Origin: a virus
Strand: one strand, 5' to 3'
Length of the DNA: 38,221 bases
IMG/VR virus record: IMGVR_UViG_3300000233_000004
Coordinates: 1-38,221 of that record
Positions within the stretch are counted from its first letter, which is position 1; each line of letters starts with the position of its first letter. The notes beneath the pieces are model-generated. The model was not told where the DNA came from, made no database searches, and saw only the letters and a program-made list of their open reading frames with translations. Below, piece by piece: positions 1-7,363 of the stretch. Position numbers and translations under genes: made by a program.

Positions 1-74
1 ACTACAGCAACCTGCCAACGCAGCCGTAAACAACGCCAACGAGGCAGCAAGCAACGCCAACGAGGCCGCAAGCG
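1..74 (+). repeat. Terminal direct repeat, left copy (circular contig overlap)
   Basis: Bases 1-74 match 38148-38221 exactly by eye. The overlap includes non-repetitive sequence (1-30), so it is not explained by the internal NANEAAS codon repeat alone. The reading frame is open and continuous across the join. This is the usual signature of an assembled circular or circularly permuted molecule rather than a biological terminal repeat. Confidence 0.9.
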
Positions 75-517
75 CAGCCAATACAGCCGCAGGTAGAGCG
101 GATAATGCTACCGCCAATACCAATGCAACCGCACAGGCAGCAAATGAAGCGACAGCGGCTGCAAACGATGCAGCCACAAACGCTAATACAGTAGCCGTAA
201 ATATCGTTGAACTTCAACAGGCTATCGACCTCGTAGAAGCCCAGCGAGTTATCAATGAGAATGCACGGATAGCCGCCGAAACCATACGCGATAATTCTGA
301 AACTGCACGTAACGAAGCCGAGCAACTTCGCACCACAGCAGAACAGAATAGAGCCACAGCCGAAACCACACGCTCAGAAGCCGAGCAACTCAGAGCCACA
401 GCCGAGGGCGAACGTACTACTGCTGAACTTATACGAATTGAAAATGAAAATGCGCGAATTGCACTGATAGGCGATTTGAATACAATACTTGATGATATAA
501 ATGGGGAGGTTATATAA
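1..517 (+). CDS. Coiled-coil tail fibre/baseplate protein, C-terminal part (gene begins at 37942)
   Basis: This is the 3' part of a gene whose start lies at the other end of the window. The frame (codons from base 2, stop TAA 515-517) continues exactly from the ATG at 37942 once the identical 74-base ends are joined, giving a protein of about 240 residues. This part is Ala/Asn/Glu-rich with heptad-like repeats (NANEAAS twice, later AEQLR, AETTR and AEQLRATAE units), as expected of a long trimeric coiled-coil stalk. Such stalks in phage tail fibres link a baseplate-binding head to a receptor-binding partner. The adhesin gene starts two bases after the stop, so the two products probably act together. 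The fibre role is inferred from composition and position. Confidence 0.75.
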   Translation, partial: LQQPANAAVNNANEAASNANEAASAANTAAGRADNATANTNATAQAANEATAAANDAATNANTVAVNIVELQQAIDLVEAQRVINENARIAAETIRDNSETARNEAEQLRTTAEQNRATAETTRSEAEQLRATAEGERTTAELIRIENENARIALIGDLNTILDDINGEVI

Positions 518-519
518 AT

Positions 520-2163
520 ATGGGAACGAGCGCACAAAAATTACAGAAAATCCGTGAGAGCAAAGAAGCTATCCGTATAGCAATAGCTGCTAAAGGGGTG
601 TCTATTCCTGCTAATACAAAACTCGCCGATTACGACGCTAAAATTAGCTTGATTGATGAATGGGTTGCACCTACCGATTGGATTCAGCTTGAAACCCCTA
701 ATGACAATGAAATATTACTCCTTGCGTCTGATATGAACCCTCATTATGCCATTAACGTAGAAGTTGTAGGCGGTTATACAGTTGATTGGGGTGATGATAT
801 AGTTAACGATTGGGCGAGCGGTGCGACAGCTTCACATTCTTATACAAAAGGAGACGGTCAGGCTTGTAGTCGTGGTTATACTACTTTTAAAATTAGGATT
901 TATGCACAAGTAGCAACCAATAACATATTCTCTTATAGAACTTGGGTTAGTACAGCTTCTTTTTCAGGAATTTCAAATGGACTTTTATGGGCTAAATTTG
1001 GGACTAAAAATATTGGTTTTAACTCTTTATTTGGAAACCGCTATACCCCAATGGTTCGTAGCTTTTACATTGAGTCTGTTGAGATGCCTCAAGTTATGAA
1101 CACGATTTATGTAAATATGATAGATGCATTTAAGGATAGCACCTCTCTTGTTAAATTTGAAATGCCCAAACAACTTGGAGCAAACTCACATGGCTATATT
1201 GACCAATCATTTAATGGAGCTAAAATTAGACATTTGGATTTTTCAGCAATTGATACGTGGGAGTCGGGTTATACCTCAATCGGAACACCCTATTTAAAAA
1301 CATTTATTCCCCCAAAAAGATTAAATTTTGGCACAAGTGGGCAAAATGGTTATGGCTTTAGTGGATGTGATTTAGGAATGATGGTTTTGCCAAATACAGT
1401 TAATAATATAGTCAGATTTATAGATGGTTATCGTGGATATGGTATCACTTTTAATCCAACTTACGAAAACAGAATTATTTCTCTTGAGAACTTTTTTTAT
1501 ACGTGCTATAATTTATACGATTTAACATTTGTCAATGAAGTTAATTTGACCAGTGGAAATATTCAACTGATGATGTACGGTTGTTATTCAATAAAATCTT
1601 TTCGTTTTCCAACCAATAATGGCGTTTTAATAACGAACATTTCTAACATTTTTAGGCTGTGTTACAATTTAGAGACAATTGAGAATTTTCCTGTTTTAAA
1701 TTCTGTAACGACTATGGTAGGAGCTTTTTTTAATTGCAGCAGCCTTAAAAATATAGATAACTTAGACCAACTTGGCGATGAAACTACTGGAATGGATTTG
1801 GCACTCACTTACGCTGGTTGCTACTCTTTAAATCCACCAGGAGGTTTAAGAGTAAGGAATAAAATCACAGGTCGCTTTGTACTCGCAGGTATTAATGAGA
1901 GTAGCCCCGCTGCACTTCAATCCCTACTGTTTACCAATTCGGCAGCAGTAAGTACTTGGGCAGGCAGTAGTCCGCAGATAGACGTATCAAATTGCTCAAT
2001 GGATACAACTGCCCTTAATGATTTATTTGCAAGTATTATTGCTACAACATTAAATGGAAACCTCGGAGATAAACAAATCCGTATTACAGGAAACCCTGGA
2101 GCAAGTGCTTGTGATATGTCTATTATAACCAATGCAGGTGGAACCGTAAACAAAACAACATAA
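520..2163 (+). CDS. Leucine-rich-repeat tail adhesin (receptor-binding candidate)
   Basis: The protein has 547 residues. Residues 1-46 (KLQKIRESKEAIRIAIAAKG ... YDAKI) resemble a short N-terminal module common in Bacteroidota phage tail fibres, presumably the attachment part. Residues about 70-120 contain a beta-rich segment (YTVDWGDD). From about 180 to 430 there are irregular BspA-like leucine-rich repeats with CYNLYDL, CYSIKSF, CYNLETI and NCSSLKNI units. BspA-like repeats are known on bacterial surface adhesins, so the likely role is binding a host surface ligand at the tail tip. The ATG lies two bases after the coiled-coil gene, with GGGGAGG at 503-509 as a possible ribosome site. The ligand cannot be told, and the family call rests on repeat pattern only. 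Confidence 0.7.
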   Translation: MGTSAQKLQKIRESKEAIRIAIAAKGVSIPANTKLADYDAKISLIDEWVAPTDWIQLETPNDNEILLLASDMNPHYAINVEVVGGYTVDWGDDIVNDWASGATASHSYTKGDGQACSRGYTTFKIRIYAQVATNNIFSYRTWVSTASFSGISNGLLWAKFGTKNIGFNSLFGNRYTPMVRSFYIESVEMPQVMNTIYVNMIDAFKDSTSLVKFEMPKQLGANSHGYIDQSFNGAKIRHLDFSAIDTWESGYTSIGTPYLKTFIPPKRLNFGTSGQNGYGFSGCDLGMMVLPNTVNNIVRFIDGYRGYGITFNPTYENRIISLENFFYTCYNLYDLTFVNEVNLTSGNIQLMMYGCYSIKSFRFPTNNGVLITNISNIFRLCYNLETIENFPVLNSVTTMVGAFFNCSSLKNIDNLDQLGDETTGMDLALTYAGCYSLNPPGGLRVRNKITGRFVLAGINESSPAALQSLLFTNSAAVSTWAGSSPQIDVSNCSMDTTALNDLFASIIATTLNGNLGDKQIRITGNPGASACDMSIITNAGGTVNKTT

Positions 2164-2167
2164 AAAT

Positions 2168-2365
2168 ATGAAAACAAATCAAATTAATGACACACAAAAA
2201 GTTATCACCTCTGAAAATGGTAAGGTACTTACTAATGGTGGTGAATTTGCAAATTACCCTATTGAGTTAGTCGTGAATGTAGCGGATAATAGTTGGTATG
2301 AGATTGACAAGCCAGAAGAGATTGTTACACCCGAAGAAACACCTTACGGCTATGAAGAACGATAA
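2168..2365 (+). CDS. Small hypothetical protein downstream of adhesin
   Basis: A 65-residue acidic protein with an NGG..YPIELVV core and a C-terminal PEEIVTPEETPYGYEE tail. It starts four bases after the adhesin stop, and its end overlaps the start of the next gene by 14 bases, so it belongs to the same transcript. No family is recognised. The position suggests a tail-fibre accessory or assembly protein, which is only an inference. Confidence 0.55.
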   Translation: MKTNQINDTQKVITSENGKVLTNGGEFANYPIELVVNVADNSWYEIDKPEEIVTPEETPYGYEER

Positions 2366-2636
2366 ACAGAAACACATAACAGTAGGTAGGCTCATAGGTA
2401 TAGTCACCTTACCAGTAGCCTTTATTCCTAACATGGGGTTTTGGTGGGCATTACTATTTACCTTTGAACTTGGCTCACTGATATTTGTAGTAAAGGAGAT
2501 AGTTGACATATACAAAAAAACTCCAACAGGCTTTGACCCTCTCGACCTTGCAGCCGACTATATCGGTTACGCTCAAGCGGTAGTTGTCAGTTACCTGTTA
2601 TATCAAGGATGGCAGATATATTTATTAATAAAATAA
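2352..2636 (+). CDS. Small membrane protein of DKxKHxxxG type (lysis cassette)
   Basis: I choose the ATG at 2352 (MKNDKQKHITVGRL...; 94 residues). The frame is open from 2298, but the upstream part overlaps the previous gene completely. The N-terminal DKQKHITVGR motif, two hydrophobic stretches (about 12-45) and a GFDPLDLAADYIGY motif before a third hydrophobic segment resemble small membrane proteins related to DUF2279/VanZ-like families found in phages and bacteria. It begins the cluster of membrane proteins leading to the endolysin, so a holin or lysis-accessory role is plausible but unproven. Confidence 0.55.
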   Translation: MKNDKQKHITVGRLIGIVTLPVAFIPNMGFWWALLFTFELGSLIFVVKEIVDIYKKTPTGFDPLDLAADYIGYAQAVVVSYLLYQGWQIYLLIK

Positions 2637-2672
2637 AATAAACGAAACGTAACCCACTTTAATTAGTCCACA

Positions 2673-2951
2673 ATGAATGATAAATTTCAATACGTATTAG
2701 CAACCCTCGCGATCTCTTTCGGGTCACAATGGGCTATCCGTTTTTTTAAAAGCAAAGCAATTGGGAAAAACGAGGAGATAATCAACCTCAACCTTATTAT
2801 CGACCGAATGAGGATGGAGATTGACCGTTTAGAAGAAAAGATTGACAAGATGCGGATGGAGTTTGAAATCAAAGATGCAGCTTATTCAGCAGCTTTTAGT
2901 TGTCCCCACCATGCTACTTGTCCTGTAATGGCAAAACTGAATCAAAAATAA
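2673..2951 (+). CDS. Small membrane-anchored coiled-coil protein
   Basis: A 92-residue protein. Residues 1-25 (YVLATLAISFGSQWAIRFF) form a short hydrophobic segment. Residues 33-70 are a charged coiled coil (LIIDRMRMEIDRLEEKIDKMRMEFE). The end carries a CPHHATCPV motif with two cysteines and two histidines. This arrangement is common among small phage lysis-region proteins, but I recognise no named family. It lies between two membrane-protein genes and just before the holin candidate. Confidence 0.55.
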   Translation: MNDKFQYVLATLAISFGSQWAIRFFKSKAIGKNEEIINLNLIIDRMRMEIDRLEEKIDKMRMEFEIKDAAYSAAFSCPHHATCPVMAKLNQK

Positions 2952-2957
2952 CAAAAA

Positions 2958-3197
2958 ATGGAAAAAGTAAATTTAACAACCGTAATTCATCGCATTTTTG
3001 CACCGACACCACAATTTTGGCAGCGCATTCGTTCGCTTGCCGTAGCAGTAGGGGGTTCGGCAGTGGCTGTGCTTACAGCTAATATTACGCTCGATTTGGC
3101 TTTGCCGGTAATCGTCATTACGGTTGTAAAATACACTATTGCGATGTGTGTGGCTATTGCAGGCACAGCGCAACTAACAAAGGAAGATAAGCCATGA
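2958..3197 (+). CDS. Holin candidate
   Basis: A 79-residue protein with two hydrophobic helices: about residues 24-43 (RSLAVAVGGSAVAVLTANI) and 48-70 (LPVIVITVVKYTIAMCVAIAG), with a short charged tail (LTKEDKP). Two-helix proteins of this size directly before an endolysin gene are typically holins, which open the inner membrane at lysis. Its stop overlaps the endolysin start (ATGA, 3194-3197), so the two are translationally coupled. There is no specific holin family motif; the call rests on topology and position. Confidence 0.6.
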   Translation: MEKVNLTTVIHRIFAPTPQFWQRIRSLAVAVGGSAVAVLTANITLDLALPVIVITVVKYTIAMCVAIAGTAQLTKEDKP

Positions 3198-3619
3198 AGA
3201 TAGGTAAATTCTTTACGCTCGAAGAACTTACACGCACTGGCACTAAATTGCCAAACGTGCCAAACCAACAGCAAATTGCAGCGTTGACAGAACTTGTCAA
3301 AAATGTACTCGACCCTGTGCGCGTACTATTCAATAGCCCAATTGGCGTTAATAGTGGCTTTAGAAGTGCCGTTGTAAATGCTTCTATTGCCGGTGCACCC
3401 AACAGTCAGCACTGTAAAGGGGAAGCAGCCGACCTCGACACCGACAACAACGCACTGTTATTTCGCCTGATACGCGACAATTGTCAATTTGACCAGCTAA
3501 TTTGGGAGCGTGGCGACGAGAAGCAACCCGACTGGGTACATGTAAGCTACCGAGCCGATGGCAAAAACCGCAAAGAAATTCTTAAATTCAATGGGAAAAT
3601 TTATTTACCATTCAAATAA
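3194..3619 (+). CDS. Endolysin, peptidase M15 family
   Basis: A 141-residue zinc peptidase that should cut peptide cross-links of peptidoglycan at lysis. It shows the M15 pattern: SQHCKGEAAD with zinc ligands His73 and Asp80, then DWVHVSY with the third ligand His116, and Gly55-Arg57 (NSGFRS) at the usual place before them. The length fits single-domain M15 endolysins of Bacteroidota phages. There is no signal peptide, so release would need the upstream holin. It overlaps the holin gene by four bases and is followed by a spanin-like gene. Confidence 0.85.
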   Translation: MKIGKFFTLEELTRTGTKLPNVPNQQQIAALTELVKNVLDPVRVLFNSPIGVNSGFRSAVVNASIAGAPNSQHCKGEAADLDTDNNALLFRLIRDNCQFDQLIWERGDEKQPDWVHVSYRADGKNRKEILKFNGKIYLPFK

Positions 3620-3626
3620 ACGCACA

Positions 3627-4256
3627 ATGAAACCACTGCACACCATTCATCGCCTTGCAATAGGAATGTTAATGTTTTTACTTGTAATTACCGCGTTGGT
3701 AGTATTTATAACCAACGAAAGCAACTACATCGCACCCACGCAGCAAGATGTCGCTATTCAGCAAGTAATCGATAGCCTAACCACTGCCCACAATGCCGAA
3801 CTCATTGTGCGTGAAGATAGCATTCAAGCTGCAGCATATAGTAATATAGCACTGTTACAAACCGAACGCAACAAAGAGGCTGCAAAAGCAAAGAAATTGG
3901 AGCGTAAACTAACAGAACTCAATGAATCGGCGGAAAAACTCGAACAGGAATATGCCGACCAGTGCGGAGAACTGATAGACACTTACAGGGAGCGACACGA
4001 CACTGTAATGCACTTGCTTAAAGTAAGGACCAACGAACTTGTATTATGCCACACCAACACACAGTCGTGGCAAGATGTATCGCGCAGTCAGGACGTAGAG
4101 ATAACCGTACTCAAAAGCACTATCACGGAAAAAACCAAAACCATAAGCATCCAAAAAGATAGATTGACAAGCATCACCAACCGTAGCGATAGAAACTTTC
4201 TGTTTCGCAATTGGAAATGGATGTTTGGACGTTGGCGAGAATATGTGTTGGAATAG
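3627..4256 (+). CDS. Spanin-like membrane-anchored coiled-coil protein
   Basis: I choose ATG 3627, just after the endolysin stop; the frame is open from 3558 but would overlap the endolysin. The 209-residue product has a short basic N-terminus, a strong transmembrane helix (about 10-30, IGMLMFLLVITALVVFI) and a long heptad-rich region (about 45-190). That is the topology of an inner-membrane spanin, which joins inner and outer membranes in the last step of lysis. I found no separate or embedded lipoprotein subunit nearby. It is the last gene of the rightward lysis operon and converges on the integrase. Confidence 0.6.
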   Translation: MKPLHTIHRLAIGMLMFLLVITALVVFITNESNYIAPTQQDVAIQQVIDSLTTAHNAELIVREDSIQAAAYSNIALLQTERNKEAAKAKKLERKLTELNESAEKLEQEYADQCGELIDTYRERHDTVMHLLKVRTNELVLCHTNTQSWQDVSRSQDVEITVLKSTITEKTKTISIQKDRLTSITNRSDRNFLFRNWKWMFGRWREYVLE

Positions 4257-4290
4257 TAATTTTGTTCAAAAGTTCAAAAGTTCGGCTATT

Positions 4291-5454
4291 TTAGACTTTA
4301 AACACGTCGAAGCATTTTATTCCTCGCTGTTTCGATTGCTCCAGAACGTGAGCATAAATCAATGTTTCCCTGATGTCCGAATGTCCCATTATATCACGCA
4401 AAGTGTTTAAGTCAGGAATTTTCGATAAGAAGAAAGTTGCAAAGGTATGGCGACCTGTTTTGTGAGTAATGTGTTTTTTAATACCTGCCTGCTCCGCAAT
4501 AGTTTTTAAGTAACGGTTCATAGTCTGATCAGCCGGAAGCGCATCGAATACAAAGCCTTGTTTACGGGTTCCAACTATATCGTTTAAAATTGTCCGCATT
4601 GATTTTGACAATGGAACTACAATCGGTTCGGGTTTGCGGTTGCGAAGTTTTTCGCGATAATAAGTAAACGACACATTCGAGAACTGTTCAATTTTCATTT
4701 TGCGCGCATCGCCCACATGCTGACTACCAAAGCACATAAATAAAAACAGTTGTAATGTTTGATACAGTTTTACATCCAAATTACCAGCTTTATAGATTTT
4801 AAGCAATAATTGTAATTCAGACTCTTCCAGATAGCTGTAATTTGCTTTTGTACGCAATATATGAAACTCGTCGAACGGATTTACGTCTATATATCCAGCT
4901 TTGCAAGCCGCTTTCACATATTTGCGCAGCACACTCATATTTTTGTATGCTGTGTTTTCGTTATTTTTAATTTTCTTTCGAAGGTGATTATAAAAATCAG
5001 CCACAAACTCCAGCGTGATGTCTTCAAAATGCAAATCTGATGAAAAAACTTTCAACTTCTCAAGCACCGTGTTGTGTGTATTCAAAGTAACCAGTTCCAC
5101 CCGCTTACTCACTTGTTTTTTGTAGTCGTCGCAAAAAGCATAGAAATTTTCGAAATCGTCGGGTCTGTTATACGACTTCATAAACCCTGCCTTTGTAAGT
5201 AGTTTATTCCGCAATCGGTACTTCACAATCACCTCATTGATGCGTGATAATGTTTTTTCCATAACCAAATTTTTATCCGAAGCATTCTTATCGGCCATCG
5301 AAATACGCATTTTTGTAGCATTCCAATGCTTCGCATCACACAAAACTTTTGTGCTAAAGTGCACTTTTTCACGATTTACATAAAAGCTAACATATATATA
5401 GCCCGTAGATTTATCCTTTGCCTCAAGTCGTTGGTACAGTTTAATAGTAATCAT
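4291..5454 (-). CDS. Tyrosine-type phage integrase
   Basis: A 387-residue site-specific recombinase of the Bacteroidota integrase type: N-terminal arm-binding domain (about 1-95), SAM-like core-binding domain (about 100-195) and C-terminal catalytic domain (about 205-380). In the catalytic domain GRHTFAT supplies the second Arg (R335), GHSDIRETLIYAHV supplies His358 and the nucleophile Tyr367. The first Arg box, normally like GLRxSD, reads GSQHVGDA here, with His246 at the Arg place, and the HxxR His is displaced (HKTGR). The gene faces the lysis operon with a 34-base gap. It should insert and excise the phage at an attachment site, likely in the region upstream of its start. Confidence 0.9.
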   Translation of the reverse strand: MITIKLYQRLEAKDKSTGYIYVSFYVNREKVHFSTKVLCDAKHWNATKMRISMADKNASDKNLVMEKTLSRINEVIVKYRLRNKLLTKAGFMKSYNRPDDFENFYAFCDDYKKQVSKRVELVTLNTHNTVLEKLKVFSSDLHFEDITLEFVADFYNHLRKKIKNNENTAYKNMSVLRKYVKAACKAGYIDVNPFDEFHILRTKANYSYLEESELQLLLKIYKAGNLDVKLYQTLQLFLFMCFGSQHVGDARKMKIEQFSNVSFTYYREKLRNRKPEPIVVPLSKSMRTILNDIVGTRKQGFVFDALPADQTMNRYLKTIAEQAGIKKHITHKTGRHTFATFFLSKIPDLNTLRDIMGHSDIRETLIYAHVLEQSKQRGIKCFDVFKV

Positions 5455-5676
5455 ACATTTCTACATTTGTGGCGATTGGTCTACATTTTTACCGAAAATT
5501 CATTTAAACGCCTACACCCGACAACCTCGTAACTGGCTGATATATACACAAAACATAAAATCTCACAGTCGATAAGACTATGAGATTTTAGCAAATTGAG
5601 GTTCGTGGCGTACTTCTTTTAACCCTACTAATCAATAAATTATAATTATTTGGACTGCAAATGGTCTGCATTTTTA
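5455..5676. other. Candidate attP region with integrase arm-type sites
   Basis: This non-coding stretch between integrase and repressor holds three similar motifs: GGTCTACATTTTTACC (5478-5493), GGTCTGCATTTTTATC (5663-5678) and a shorter TCTACATTTGT (5460-5470). They flank a 14-bp hairpin (5557-5589). Repeated short sites on both sides of a core next to int is the usual layout of a phage attachment region. No tRNA gene end is visible. The assignment is an inference from position and repeats. Confidence 0.4.
5557..5589. terminator. 14-bp hairpin downstream of the repressor
   Basis: The arms AAAATCTCACAGTC and GACTATGAGATTTT pair with one C/A mismatch around the loop GATAA. It lies about 90 bases after the repressor stop on the minus strand and is followed there by a short T-rich run (TTTTATGTTTTG), so it may end the repressor transcript. 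It could equally be part of the attachment core. Confidence 0.45.
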
Positions 5677-6078
5677 TCATTTTTTCAATTTAGCTTGTGT
5701 TTCTGCAACTTTGATAGCCGGCACATCCTGCAGGGTGTATTTTTTTCCTTCTGCCTTGGCATAAGTATCCAACTTATACTTTAGCACGCCATTCTCCTGC
5801 ATTACTTCCTCAAATCGCTTTCGTATATATTCATCACCTTCGGTTATTTTTACAGGCGATATTTTTACTTCTTTTTTCTCTTCTATATCAAAAAAAAAAT
5901 TCATATCCTTTCCATAATACTCAGCAAATAACGGAAGTGTATCAAGAGAAGGTATTGATTCTCCACGACTTATACGGCCTATCATTCCGTCCGAAACGCC
6001 TGTTTTCTGTGCTATATGTAAATTTGAATTTCTATCAAATTGCAGTAAGTCTATGAGTTTCTTTTTGTTATACTTCAT
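5677..6078 (-). CDS. CI-like helix-turn-helix repressor
   Basis: A 133-residue protein from ATG 6078; the frame is open further upstream to 6150, but that would remove the operator region from the promoter, and MKYNKKK is a more natural start. Residues about 5-60 form an XRE/HTH_3 DNA-binding domain (LIDLLQFDRNSNLHIAQKTG, VSDGMIGRISRGES, PSLDTLPLFAEYYG). The rest is a charged helical tail that may dimerise. It is divergent from the early operon at 6205 and beside the integrase, the classic place of the lysogeny repressor. A perfect palindrome (6083-6099) just before the start suggests autoregulation. Confidence 0.75.
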   Translation of the reverse strand: MKYNKKKLIDLLQFDRNSNLHIAQKTGVSDGMIGRISRGESIPSLDTLPLFAEYYGKDMNFFFDIEEKKEVKISPVKITEGDEYIRKRFEEVMQENGVLKYKLDTYAKAEGKKYTLQDVPAIKVAETQAKLKK

Positions 6079-6082
6079 ATTA

Positions 6083-6099
6083 TTTAGAATAATTCTAAA
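6083..6099. promoter_or_regulatory. Operator palindrome at the repressor start
   Basis: TTTAGAAT, one central A, ATTCTAAA is a perfect inverted repeat four bases upstream of the repressor ATG. A TAAATTTA box at 6096-6103 (minus strand) overlaps it. Half-site AGAAT/ATTCT recurs with wider spacing in front of the second repressor (21736-21749). Confidence 0.6.
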
Positions 6100-6134
6100 T
6101 TTATATAATACATTGCATTTTAATTCGTAATATA

Positions 6135-6164
6135 TTGCGAGTTTCTGCATTCATTGTATATTTG
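6135..6164 (+). promoter_or_regulatory. Early rightward promoter, host type
   Basis: TTG at 6135-6137, 19 bases, then TATATTTG at 6157-6164 matches the Bacteroidota housekeeping promoter (-33 TTG, -7 TAnnTTTG). It would start RNA near 6168-6171, 35 bases before the Cro-like gene, and drive the early operon. A small dyad AGTCT/AGACT (6166-6182) sits on the start point. Confidence 0.65.
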
Positions 6165-6204
6165 CAGTCTAAAATTAAGACTAAAAATTCAATAAACAAA
6201 ATAA

Positions 6205-6405
6205 ATGGAAGAAATTAAGAAAAAATTAAACTTTAAAGCCTATTATGAAAGTTTATCTCCTGAAGATAAAATAACTATTAGGCAACTCGTAGTACCTGCT
6301 TACATGCAGTATTCTACATTTTATTATAAACTGGACAAAAACAAGTTTACAGAACTTGAAATTGAAAAACTTGAAATGTTAACCGGCGAAAATTTTACGA
6401 AATGA
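6205..6405 (+). CDS. Small Cro-like regulatory protein
   Basis: A 66-residue protein (FKAYYESLSPEDKITIRQLV, VPAYMQYSTFYYKL, FTELEIEKLEMLTG). The pattern of a helical segment, then an S-T-F-Y-Y/K recognition-like helix, then a FTELEIEKLE helix resembles short HTH proteins of Bacteroidota phages that sit where Cro would be. It is the first gene after the early promoter and overlaps the LuxR-type gene by four bases (ATGA). DNA binding is inferred and no exact family is claimed. Confidence 0.55.
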   Translation: MEEIKKKLNFKAYYESLSPEDKITIRQLVVPAYMQYSTFYYKLDKNKFTELEIEKLEMLTGENFTK

Positions 6406-6956
6406 TACTAAGAAATTTTGAATTTCAAGGATTACCTGATGGCGAAGTGGAAGTAAGAGAAATAGGGAAAGCACCTTACCAACTTACACAATCGAACCAT
6501 GAGTTTATTGATGCTTTTCATGCACTACTCGAAGAAAAGAGAAGCATAGCGTTAAATGCTTTGGAAAAGCGATACGAAAAAAGTAAAACCAATTATAGAT
6601 ATTGGAAATTTTTGATTGTTCGTGGATTTATCAAATGTAATTTTATTGTTTTTGATAATCGTTTAGACATAGACGACAATGGTAATTTGAATACCGAATT
6701 TGTACTTTGTCCTCGCACCGGCGAATGTGCCGAATGTGGACTCGTATGTAACTCTCCTATAAACACAGAACTTTCGGATCGTGAAATTCAAATACTTCGA
6801 CTAATTGCCGAAGGAAAAGAAAACACAACCATTGCTGATGAATTGTACATCAGCGTACACACGGTGCATAACCACCGCAATAACATACTTAAAAAGATTG
6901 GGAAAAATAACACTGCTGAACTTGTGAGTTATTGGTATAAAAACAACTTGAAATAA
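6402..6956 (+). CDS. LuxR-type HTH transcription regulator
   Basis: A 184-residue protein. The C-terminal 62 residues (ELSDREIQILRLIAEGKENT, TIADELYISVHTVHNHRNNI, LKKIGKNNTAELVSYW) are a clear GerE/LuxR DNA-binding domain. The middle carries a short cysteine cluster (CPRTGECAECGLVC, about 107-121) that could bind a metal. The N-terminal half matches no sensor domain I know. It is co-transcribed with the Cro-like gene. As the only obvious activator-type regulator among the early genes it is a candidate for switching on later phage promoters, which is an inference. Confidence 0.75.
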   Translation: MILRNFEFQGLPDGEVEVREIGKAPYQLTQSNHEFIDAFHALLEEKRSIALNALEKRYEKSKTNYRYWKFLIVRGFIKCNFIVFDNRLDIDDNGNLNTEFVLCPRTGECAECGLVCNSPINTELSDREIQILRLIAEGKENTTIADELYISVHTVHNHRNNILKKIGKNNTAELVSYWYKNNLK

Positions 6957-6966
6957 AAAAAATATT

Positions 6967-7263
6967 ATGGAAAAAACTTATTTCATTCGCAAACAGACGG
7001 ACAACCATCCAAAAAACAAGATTGATCAAATGCTTCACGAAGCTTTTGAAAAATATAATTTTCACTTAATTAGTGAAGATGATTTGGAAGTTTTTAACCA
7101 CGAATTCGAATTCATAGTCAACAAATACCAAATGGCTGGGGGACGTGCTGCCGTACCCCATTACTATAAGCACAAGCCCGGATTCGGAGGTAGCATTCTA
7201 ATCACAATGTCGGAATCGATAGCTTACATTCTCTACCCAATTAAAGGAACTATTACGCTATGA
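6967..7263 (+). CDS. Hypothetical early protein
   Basis: A 98-residue protein beginning MEKTYFIRKQTDNHP with an HEAFEKYNFHLISEDDLEVF helix region and a PHYYKHKPGFGG loop. No recognised family. It follows the LuxR-type gene by ten bases and its stop overlaps the start of the zinc-ribbon microprotein (ATGA at 7260-7263), so it is part of the early operon. Confidence 0.55.
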   Translation: MEKTYFIRKQTDNHPKNKIDQMLHEAFEKYNFHLISEDDLEVFNHEFEFIVNKYQMAGGRAAVPHYYKHKPGFGGSILITMSESIAYILYPIKGTITL

Positions 7264-7358
7264 ATCATTGCCCTGATTACACCTGCCCAAATTGTGGCAA
7301 CGTATATTGCCCTCGCTGCTTTGCTGCCTGCCCTACATGCGGGCGATTAACTGACTAA
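7260..7358 (+). CDS. Zinc-ribbon microprotein (32 aa)
   Basis: A 32-residue ORF that starts on the ATGA overlap with the preceding stop. It has seven cysteines arranged as HC-x4-C-x2-C-x4-C-x2-C-x3-C-x2-C (NHCPDYTCPNCGNVYCPRCF, then AACPTCGRLTD), enough for one or two zinc sites. The overlap start and the dense CxxC pairs argue that it is translated. It is likely a small metal-binding adaptor or DNA/RNA-binding peptide; the function is unknown. Confidence 0.6.
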   Translation: MNHCPDYTCPNCGNVYCPRCFAACPTCGRLTD

Positions 7359-7363
7359 AAAAA

